Positions 5,625 through 10,834 of a stretch of DNA of 10,834 nt are shown here, piece after piece. The notes under the pieces were generated by a model, which was given only the letters and a program-made list of their open reading frames with translations, did not search any database and was not told the origin of the DNA. Both the position numbers and the translations under genes were made by a program. The stretch is taken from assembly GCA_902782795.1 (NCBI GenBank), contig CACZOT010000180.1, forward strand, positions 1-10,834. The letters run 5' to 3'. This stretch comes from an uncultured Eubacteriales bacterium (lineage in GTDB: Bacteria > Bacillota > Clostridia > Christensenellales > Aristaeellaceae). Position 1 is the stretch's first letter, and each line of letters opens with the position of its first letter.

Positions 5625-7988
5625 TCAGAACAGGGGCTCCTCCTCTGGCGCTGCGATGGGCGGCGCGGTGGGGCCGAGCACGCGCTCCCAAATGGTCTCC
5701 AGCGCGCCGCGCGGCTCCCAGACGACGGGCAGGCAGGCTTCGCCGGAGAGGTCGATCCCCTCGGCGGCGAGCTCTGCGTTGAACGATGTGACCGAATAGG
5801 ATTGGCTGGACGCCCTGTCCGCTCCCTCGTCGCGGATCTCCACCATGCCGGCGGCCGGCGCGACGACCTCGGCCGCGAGAACGCGGCCCTCGGCGCTCTC
5901 CCGCCAGACGCGGTAGCCGGAGCCCGCCTCCGCCGTGAAACGAACGAGCGGCGCGCCGTCCTCGCTGGCGACGGAGAGATCCCACACCATGCGCGGCGCG
6001 CTCCATACATTCGAGGTGACGCGAGGCGCGTCGCCCTCGCGGAAAAGCTCAGTCATACGCTGGGAGGGCGGCGTCCAGAGCCCGGCGAGCATGGGCAGGC
6101 GCGTCTGCTCGAGCGCGCGCCGGTCGACCTCCACGGAAACGATCCCCTTGGCGAGGGGGAAAGCGCCCGCGTCGGCGCGCTCCCGGTTCGCCTGGAAGAA
6201 AGCGCAGGCCAGGCGCGCAGGTTCCGCGCTGCCGCCCGTGGAGGAGGGGAGGCAGTGGGCAGCGTCCGGCTCGTCGAAGCCCATCCAAACGCATACCGCC
6301 AGGCGCGGCGTATAGGCGGCGATCCAGGCGTCCCGGTTGCCGTCCACAGCCTCCATGGCCACCGTGCCCGTCTTGGCGGCGATGGGGAACCCCGCTTGGG
6401 AAAGAGCGCGGGCGGAACCGGTTTGGACGGCGCTTTCGAGCATGCTCGTGAGCAGGCACGCGCTCTCTTCGCTGATCGCCCGGCGCGGGGCGGAGCGCCA
6501 TTCGTAGACGACCGCCCCGGTCCTGTCCTCGATGCGGCGCACGCAGTGGGGCTCCACAGCGGTACCGCCGTTGGCGAGGGCCGCGTAGGCCCCGCAAAGC
6601 CGCGCGGGAGAGACGCCCTCGGTGAGCGAGCCCAGGGCGAGAGAAAGGCCGCCGTCCGCGTCGCTCAGGGGGATGCCCAGGCGGGCGGCGTATTCTCTCG
6701 CCGCGGGAACGCCCACGCGCGTGAGCAGATCCACGCTCGCGGCGTTGAGTGAGCGAGAAAGCGCCGTCCGCAGCGAATCCGTGCCGAAATACTTCCCACC
6801 CGCGTTGCGCGGAGAGTACCCGCCGCCGAAATCGCGTTGCTCGTCTTCGATGAGCGAGCATGGGGAATACCCCGCTCCGTCGACCGCGGCGGCGTACACG
6901 GACACCGGCTTGAATGCAGAGCCGGGCTGGCGGCGCATATCCATGGCCCGGTTCAGGCCGCGCCGCGTATCGTAACTGCGCCCGCCGATCAGCGCGGCGA
7001 TCTCCCCGCTTTGCGGCTCCATGGCCACCAGGGCCGCCTGCGCCTTGGTCCCGTCGGGGGCGGAGGCGGGGAAGAGCTCCCCGCGCGCGAAGAGCGCCTC
7101 GGCGCTTTCCTGCAGGGCCGGATCCAGGGCGGTATAGACGCGGTATCCGCCGGTGAGGAACGCCTCCGCGCCGATACCGAGCGCGCGGATGGCCTCGTCC
7201 ATGGCCGCGTCCACGTACCAGGCCGAGGAGGTTCCGGCGATCTCCTCCATATCCAGTTCGAGCGGCTCCGCGTCGGCCGCGGCGCGCTCCTCTTCGCTGA
7301 TGAACCCCATCTCCGCCATGCGCGAGAGGACATAGGAGCGCCGCGCCAGGGCCTTTTCGGCGTGCGCGTCCGGAGAAAGGGCGCTGGGTGCCTTCACGAG
7401 CCCGGCAAGGAGAGCGCACTGGGCGAGGGTCATCTCCCCGACCTCCCGGGAGAAATAGGCGCGCGCCGCGGCGGCCGCCCCGTAGGCGGAACAGCCGAAG
7501 TAGGCGGTGTTGATGTAAGCCTCGAGGATCTCGTCCTTGGACATGCGCCTCTCCAGCGCCAGAGCGAGATAAGCCTCCTGCGCCTTGCGGGAAAAGGTCT
7601 TCTCGCCGGAAAGGTGCGTCATGCGCACGAGCTGCTGTGTGATGGTGCTCGCGCCCTCTGCCAGGGATCCTGAGCGCAAATCCGCCAGAAGCGCTCCGCC
7701 GATGCGCCGCAGGTCCACGCCGTGATGGCTGTAGAAGCGCGCGTCTTCGGCGGCAACGAACGCCTGACGGAGGCTCTCCGGCATCTCGCCAAGCGGCGTC
7801 CAGCGGCGGTTCTCGCCCGCGAACAGCCCCGCCGCCTCCCGGCCGCTCGCGTCCAGGATCACCGTGGTCGCCGCCGCCGAGCCGATCCGGTCCACGTCCA
7901 GCTCCTGCCAGGAGCCAATGTCCAGCAAAGCCGCCGCCGCGCCCAAAGCCAGCGTCAGCGCAAAGCAAACCGCCCGTTTCCACCGCAT
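5625..7988 (-). CDS. Class A penicillin-binding protein (bifunctional transglycosylase/transpeptidase)
   Basis: This protein of about 787 residues polymerises lipid II into glycan strands and cross-links the peptides outside the membrane. It has a short basic N-terminus and one membrane anchor (about residues 5-23). The GT51 transglycosylase domain follows, with catalytic Glu81 in AAEDARFYSHHGVD, GASTITQQLVR (112-122) and RRMSKDEILEAYINTAYFG. The transpeptidase domain has all three motifs: SAFK (Ser357, Lys360), SLN (413-415) and KTGT (539-542). A beta-rich tail of about 120 residues, possibly fibronectin-III-like, ends in an acidic, proline-containing segment. An in-frame TTG exists at 8015, but the ATG at 7988 follows AAGGAG (8006-8001) by 12 bases and gives the expected short cytoplasmic tail. 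The gene is divergent from spoIIAA with 124 bp between starts. A forespore role like PBP2c/PBP2d is possible; a vegetative PBP1-type role is the alternative. Confidence 0.93.
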   Translation of the reverse strand: MRWKRAVCFALTLALGAAAALLDIGSWQELDVDRIGSAAATTVILDASGREAAGLFAGENRRWTPLGEMPESLRQAFVAAEDARFYSHHGVDLRRIGGALLADLRSGSLAEGASTITQQLVRMTHLSGEKTFSRKAQEAYLALALERRMSKDEILEAYINTAYFGCSAYGAAAAARAYFSREVGEMTLAQCALLAGLVKAPSALSPDAHAEKALARRSYVLSRMAEMGFISEEERAAADAEPLELDMEEIAGTSSAWYVDAAMDEAIRALGIGAEAFLTGGYRVYTALDPALQESAEALFARGELFPASAPDGTKAQAALVAMEPQSGEIAALIGGRSYDTRRGLNRAMDMRRQPGSAFKPVSVYAAAVDGAGYSPCSLIEDEQRDFGGGYSPRNAGGKYFGTDSLRTALSRSLNAASVDLLTRVGVPAAREYAARLGIPLSDADGGLSLALGSLTEGVSPARLCGAYAALANGGTAVEPHCVRRIEDRTGAVVYEWRSAPRRAISEESACLLTSMLESAVQTGSARALSQAGFPIAAKTGTVAMEAVDGNRDAWIAAYTPRLAVCVWMGFDEPDAAHCLPSSTGGSAEPARLACAFFQANRERADAGAFPLAKGIVSVEVDRRALEQTRLPMLAGLWTPPSQRMTELFREGDAPRVTSNVWSAPRMVWDLSVASEDGAPLVRFTAEAGSGYRVWRESAEGRVLAAEVVAPAAGMVEIRDEGADRASSQSYSVTSFNAELAAEGIDLSGEACLPVVWEPRGALETIWERVLGPTAPPIAAPEEEPLF

Positions 7989-8112
7989 ATGTTCATCCAA
8001 CTCCTTTTGGGACAAGCATCTCCCGAGCGGGCATTTTTATGCGCGCCCGGTTCTTTTGCGCGCGTCGCCGGCATACGCTCCTTGGGAACGACCGCACGGG
8101 AGGAAGAGGGAC
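7989..8112. promoter_or_regulatory. Divergent intergenic region between PBP and spoIIA operon
   Basis: This 124-bp stretch must hold the promoters of both the PBP gene and the spoIIA operon. It contains the PBP ribosome binding site (8001-8006, minus strand), an AT-rich patch around 8033-8040 and a 6-bp GCGCGC inverted repeat (8041-8046 / 8058-8063). Family knowledge predicts a sigma-H promoter for spoIIA (AGGA-type -35, GAAT-type -10), but I cannot find a good match on the plus strand here. The plus-strand RBS GGAGG is at 8099-8103. Confidence 0.5.
8014..8042 (-). promoter_or_regulatory. Weak candidate forespore (sigma-F/G type) promoter for the PBP gene
   Basis: On the minus strand, GCATA (8042-8038) fits the sigma-F/sigma-G -35 box, and 14 bp further on GGAGATGCTT (8023-8014) partly fits the GGnnAnAnT -10 pattern, with one mismatch at an A. 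The predicted start would fall just before the AAAAGGAG ribosome binding site, giving a very short leader. The match is imperfect and short motifs like this occur by chance. Confidence 0.2.
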
Positions 8113-8418
8113 ATGCTCGCATACAGGCTGCGCGGAGGCGACCTGATCGTCACGCTTTCGGGGGAACTGGACCAGCTCAGCGCCGACGGAGCGCGCCGGG
8201 AGGTGGACGCGCTCATCGCCGAGTATCGGCCGAGGCGGCTGGTGCTGGAGGTCGGCCACCTGGAGTTCATGGATTCCTCGGGCATCGGCATGGTCATCGG
8301 CCGCTACAAGGTGATGCGCCGATCGGGCGGGAGCGTCGCCGTGCGGGGAGCGCGCGGGGCGGTGGAGAAGGTCTTCGCGCTGTCCGGCCTGTATGAGATC
8401 GTCGAGCGCCTGGCATAG
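8113..8418 (+). CDS. spoIIAA: SpoIIAA, anti-anti-sigma factor of sigma-F
   Basis: This 101-residue STAS-domain protein is the antagonist of SpoIIAB. When dephosphorylated by SpoIIE in the forespore, it binds SpoIIAB and frees sigma-F; when SpoIIAB phosphorylates it, it is inactive. The STAS fold is visible from LIVTLSGELDQLSA (strand and helix 1) through LVLEVGHLEFMDSSGIGMVIGRYK to the C-terminal ALSGLYEIV. Ser55 in MDSSG corresponds to the phosphorylated Ser58 of Bacillus subtilis SpoIIAA, and the following G-I-G-M-V-I-G-R-Y-K is nearly the family consensus. The ATG at 8113 follows GGAGG (8099-8103) by 9 bases. It is the first gene of a three-gene operon; the next start lies 12 bp past its stop. 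The length is slightly below that of the Bacillus protein because the C-terminal tail is shorter. The assignment is firm because the order spoIIAA-spoIIAB-sigF is intact. Confidence 0.95.
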   Translation: MLAYRLRGGDLIVTLSGELDQLSADGARREVDALIAEYRPRRLVLEVGHLEFMDSSGIGMVIGRYKVMRRSGGSVAVRGARGAVEKVFALSGLYEIVERLA

Positions 8419-8422
8419 GAGG
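8417..8422 (+). promoter_or_regulatory. Ribosome binding site of spoIIAB overlapping the spoIIAA stop
   Basis: AGGAGG begins inside the TAG stop codon of spoIIAA and lies 8 bases before the spoIIAB ATG. A ribosome finishing spoIIAA therefore covers the site, which favours coupled synthesis of SpoIIAA and SpoIIAB in a set ratio. Confidence 0.8.
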
Positions 8423-8430
8423 ATTGGAAA

Positions 8431-8880
8431 ATGCAGATCAAGAACGAGATATGCGTGGATTTTCTCTCCCGCATGGAGAACGTCGCCTTCGCGCGGCTCA
8501 CCGTGGCGGCCTTCCTTCTGGCGGAGGACCCCACCCTCGAGGAGCTGGGCGATATCAAGACCGCCGTCTCCGAGGCCGTGACCAACGCCATCGTCCATGG
8601 CTACCGCGCCGCGACCGGCACCGTGCGCATGCGCGCGCGCCTGGGCGCGGAGGGCGATGTGGAGATCGAGATCGTCGACAACGGCTGCGGGATCGCCGAT
8701 ATCGCCCAGGCTCGCAAGCCCTTCTTTTCCGGCGATGGCGGCGAACGGGCGGGCATGGGCTTTCTCGTCATGGAGAGCTTCATGGACAGCGTGGAGGTGG
8801 AAAGCGCGCCGGGCGAGGGCACCATGGTGCGCATGCGCAAGAGGCTGGGCGCGGCGCAGACCGCCGCCGCCCGCGCGTGA
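8431..8880 (+). CDS. spoIIAB: SpoIIAB, anti-sigma-F factor and serine kinase
   Basis: This 149-residue GHKL-family ATPase/kinase holds sigma-F inactive in an ATP-bound complex and phosphorylates SpoIIAA. The N-box is SEAVTNAIVHGY, with Glu48 and Asn52 matching the catalytic base and the Mg ligand. The G1 box is VDNGCGIADI, with Asp83 for adenine binding, and the G2 box is GERAGMGFLVMESF. The FARLTVAAF segment contains Arg22, the equivalent of Bacillus Arg20, which contacts sigma-F. The early DPTLEELGDIKTAVSEAV stretch is close to the Bacillus sequence. The start is the ATG with AGGAGG 8 bases upstream. The stop codon shares bases with the GTG start of sigF (GTGA overlap), so the kinase and its sigma factor are translationally linked. 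A short Ala-rich tail follows the last strand. Nothing essential appears to be missing. Confidence 0.95.
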   Translation: MQIKNEICVDFLSRMENVAFARLTVAAFLLAEDPTLEELGDIKTAVSEAVTNAIVHGYRAATGTVRMRARLGAEGDVEIEIVDNGCGIADIAQARKPFFSGDGGERAGMGFLVMESFMDSVEVESAPGEGTMVRMRKRLGAAQTAAARA

Positions 8881-9635
8881 ACGGCTGTTCCCACAAAGGA
8901 CAGGCCCTGCCCGAGGAGGAGTTCGAGCGCGCCGTAAAGGAGAATCTGCCCCTGGTCGCGCATTTGGTCAAGCGCTTTTCCTGGGCGGAGACGGACCGTG
9001 AGGACCTCTTCCAGACGGGCTGCGTCGGCCTTATGAAGGCGGTGAGGCGCTACGAGCCGGGCTTTGGCACCGCCTTTTCCACCTATGCCGTGCCCGTGAT
9101 CGTCGGGGAGATGCGCCGTTATCTGCGCGATAACGGGCAGGTGCATGTGGCGCGGTCCATCCGCGAACGGTCCCTCGCCATCGCCCGGTGCGAGGAGGCG
9201 TTCCTCGCCGAGACAGGCCGCTCGCCGACCTTTCAGGAGCTCTCCGAGCGCCTGGGGGTATCGCGAGAGGAGATCGCCCTGGCACACGGGGCGCGCCGAC
9301 CGGTCGTTTCACTGGACGCGCCGGCTCCCGGCCTGGAGGACGTGACCACAGGGGAGACCATCGCGGGCGGGAGCATGCCGGAGGTGGAGGAGTCCATCGT
9401 CCTGCGCGCGCTCCTGGAGGGCCTTTCCGAGAAGGACCGCCGCCTCATCGAATTGCGTTACCGCCAGGGCAAGACGCAGGCCGAGACGGGCCGTCTCCTG
9501 GGCATGACGCAGGTGCAGGTCTGCCGCCGGGAGAAAAAAATCCTGCGGGAGATGCGCGCCGCCTCCGGAGCGGACGGGGACGAAAAAATGGCGGCGTCTT
9601 GGCGAAAGAAGCGTACGCTGCCCATACAGGCTTAA
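8877..9635 (+). CDS. sigF: RNA polymerase sigma-F, forespore-specific sporulation sigma factor
   Basis: This 252-residue sigma-70 family protein directs early forespore transcription once SpoIIAB is removed. Region 2 is seen in ENLPLVAHLVKRF, DREDLFQTGCVGLMKAVRRYEP and FSTYAVPVIVGEMRRYLRDN. The VHVARSIRE segment matches the start of region 3 in Bacillus sigma-F (VKVSRSLKE). RSPTFQELSERLGV is a region 3 helix, and region 4 is LSEKDRRLIELRYRQGKTQAETGRLLG followed by VQVCRREKKILREM. The GTG at 8877 overlaps the spoIIAB stop in GTGA. No Shine-Dalgarno sequence is visible in the preceding C/G-rich bases, and the first in-frame ATG (codon 53) is already inside region 2, so initiation probably depends on coupling to spoIIAB. 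A basic C-terminal tail of about 25 residues extends beyond region 4. Sigma-G is the closest alternative, but the operon context makes sigma-F secure. Confidence 0.95.
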   Translation: MNGCSHKGQALPEEEFERAVKENLPLVAHLVKRFSWAETDREDLFQTGCVGLMKAVRRYEPGFGTAFSTYAVPVIVGEMRRYLRDNGQVHVARSIRERSLAIARCEEAFLAETGRSPTFQELSERLGVSREEIALAHGARRPVVSLDAPAPGLEDVTTGETIAGGSMPEVEESIVLRALLEGLSEKDRRLIELRYRQGKTQAETGRLLGMTQVQVCRREKKILREMRAASGADGDEKMAASWRKKRTLPIQA

Positions 9636-9646
9636 CCCGCCATCCG

Positions 9647-9675
9647 TTGACCGAAGCGCAACAAAGTGGTAAAGT
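9647..9675 (+). promoter_or_regulatory. Sigma-A-type promoter for the radical SAM gene
   Basis: TTGACC (9647-9652) and TAAAGT (9670-9675) are separated by 17 bp, a good housekeeping promoter, 12 bases after the sigF stop and 36 bases before the next ATG. It would let the radical SAM gene be expressed in growing cells independently of the sporulation operon. No terminator hairpin separates it from sigF, so read-through is also possible. Confidence 0.6.
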
Positions 9676-9711
9676 ATTACAGGTTATGCGGTTCGACGGG
9701 GAGTGATACGA

Positions 9712-10834
9712 ATGGACATGGTCGCGCGCGTGGACACGTTGCTCAAAGAGGTCGAAAAGCCCTCGCGCTATATGGGCGGCGAATTTGGGAGCGTCATGAA
9801 GGATCCGAAGGACGTCGCCATCCGCTACGCGTTCCTGTTCCCGGACACCTATGAGATCGGCATGTCCCACCTGGGCATGAAGATCCTCTACCATACCATC
9901 AACAAGCGGCCCGACGCCTGGTGCGAACGGGTCTTTTCCCCGTGGGTCGATATGGAAGCGGCCATGCGCCGCGATGGCGTGCCGCTTTTCTCTCACGAAT
10001 CGAGGACGCCTGTGAAGGAGTTCGATTTCGTCGGCGTCACGCTCCAGTACGAGATGAGCTTCACCAACATCCTCTCCGCGCTGGATCTGGCCGGCATCCC
10101 CCTGCGCAGCGCAGACAGGAACGACGGCCCGTTCATCGTCGCGGGCGGTCCCTGCGCCTTCAACCCGGAGCCGCTGGCCCCGTTCTTTGATTTCTTCACC
10201 ATCGGCGACGGAGAGGATTCCATGCACCAGTACCTCGATCTGTACAAGCAGTGGAAGGCGGAAGGCGCTCCGCGCGAGGAGTTCCTGCGCCGCGTGGCAG
10301 CGCAGGTGGACGGCGCGTACGTCCCGCAGTTTTACGACGTGGAATACGAGAGCGACGGGCGCGTCAAGAGCTATACCCCCAAGCCCGGTACCGGCGCCAA
10401 GCCCTTGGTCATGAAGGCGCTGGTGAACGATCTCACCGCCGCGGATTACCCGGACACGCTCATCGTGCCCTACGGCGAGGTCGTGCACGACCGCATCATG
10501 CTGGAGATCTTCCGCGGCTGCACGCGCGGCTGCCGCTTCTGCCAGGCGGGGATGCTCTACCGCCCTGTGCGCGAGCGCTCCATGGACCGGCTCCTGGAGC
10601 TGGCGGACAAGCTGGTCAAGGCCACGGGCTATGACGAGATCTCCCTCATGAGCCTCTCCAGCGGCGATTATTCCTGCCTGCCGGAGCTGGCGCATGAGAT
10701 GGTGCGCAAGTACCAGGCGCGGCGCGTGCGCATATCGCTCCCGTCCTTGCGCATCGATTCCTACCTCAAGGATACCCTTGCCGAGACGCAGAAGGTCAAA
10801 AAGACCGCCCTCACCGTCGCTCCCGAGGCGGGCA
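9712..10834 (+). CDS. TIGR03960-type radical SAM protein, N-terminal part (3' end outside window)
   Basis: The first 374 codons are present and the frame is open at the window end. The protein begins with the family's signature regions: PSRYMGGEFGSV, FLFPDTYEIGMSHLGMKILY, ERVFSPWVDMEAAM and FVGVTLQYEMSFTNIL, in a cobalamin-binding-like N-terminal domain (about residues 30-190). The radical SAM core follows, with CTRGCRFC giving a CX3CX2C cluster motif (Cys270, Cys274, Cys277). These cysteines would hold a [4Fe-4S] cluster that cleaves S-adenosylmethionine. The later SLSSGDYSCL and ISLPSLRIDSYL segments also fit the family. The ATG follows GGGGAG by 8 bases. The reaction is not established. 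In many Clostridia, members precede or are fused to a DUF2344 (TIGR03936) protein near ribonuclease G and rplU-rpmA, so a link to RNA or translation is plausible but inferred. Confidence 0.88.
   Translation, partial: MDMVARVDTLLKEVEKPSRYMGGEFGSVMKDPKDVAIRYAFLFPDTYEIGMSHLGMKILYHTINKRPDAWCERVFSPWVDMEAAMRRDGVPLFSHESRTPVKEFDFVGVTLQYEMSFTNILSALDLAGIPLRSADRNDGPFIVAGGPCAFNPEPLAPFFDFFTIGDGEDSMHQYLDLYKQWKAEGAPREEFLRRVAAQVDGAYVPQFYDVEYESDGRVKSYTPKPGTGAKPLVMKALVNDLTAADYPDTLIVPYGEVVHDRIMLEIFRGCTRGCRFCQAGMLYRPVRERSMDRLLELADKLVKATGYDEISLMSLSSGDYSCLPELAHEMVRKYQARRVRISLPSLRIDSYLKDTLAETQKVKKTALTVAPEAG

Noticed and set aside
6049..7983. Open frame of 644 codons on the minus strand
   Set aside because: It lies wholly inside the class A PBP gene in another frame and its translation is Arg/Gly-rich low-complexity sequence without motifs, as expected from a shifted frame in GC-rich DNA.
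9445..10695. Open frame of 416 codons on the minus strand
   Set aside because: It is antisense to the end of sigF and to the radical SAM gene, both with clear family motifs on the plus strand.
1..10834. CRISPR, transposon, phage, tRNA or rRNA signals
   Set aside because: No direct-repeat array, terminal inverted repeats, integrase or transposase frames, cloverleaf or rRNA-like sequence was seen on reading both strands.

Overview
The window looks like a chromosomal segment of a GC-rich, endospore-forming Gram-positive bacterium, most likely a member of the Clostridia. The best evidence is a complete spoIIAA-spoIIAB-sigF operon (8113-9635), which encodes the switch that starts forespore gene expression. 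Strong AGGAGG ribosome binding sites and GC-rich coding DNA throughout fit this. The sequence alone does not settle family or genus. No tRNA, rRNA, insertion sequence, prophage or CRISPR array was seen, and no stretch over 300 bases lacks a gene.

Layout. (1) 1-1337, plus strand: the 3' part of an arylamine N-acetyltransferase, then a xylose-isomerase-like TIM-barrel sugar-phosphate isomerase/epimerase, closed by a perfect 18-bp hairpin that can terminate transcription from both sides. (2) 1344-4701, minus strand: an ECF-type sigma factor and an overlapping gene for a 950-residue single-pass membrane protein, read as a sigma factor/membrane regulator pair. The extracellular part of the membrane protein is built from degenerate internal repeats and stops inside a repeat unit. 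(3) 4772-5621, minus strand: a class I SAM-dependent methyltransferase with its own clear housekeeping promoter and a rho-independent terminator. (4) 5625-7988, minus strand: a class A penicillin-binding protein with both transglycosylase and transpeptidase motifs, transcribed divergently from the spoIIA operon. (5) 8113-9635, plus strand: spoIIAA, spoIIAB, sigF, tightly packed; sigF starts at a GTG overlapping the spoIIAB stop and has no ribosome binding site of its own. (6) 9647-10834, plus strand: a housekeeping-type promoter and the N-terminal 374 codons of a TIGR03960-type radical SAM protein that runs off the window.

How the genes work together. SpoIIAA (anti-anti-sigma), SpoIIAB (anti-sigma kinase) and sigma-F form a partner-switching module. 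The neighbouring class A PBP could be a forespore peptidoglycan synthase, as PBP2c and PBP2d are in Bacillus, but this is inference from position and a weak promoter candidate. The ECF sigma factor and its membrane partner form a second, independent signalling unit. The other genes look like ordinary metabolic or housekeeping neighbours. I did not find a clearly new defence or mobile system; the repeat-built membrane protein is the least explained object here.
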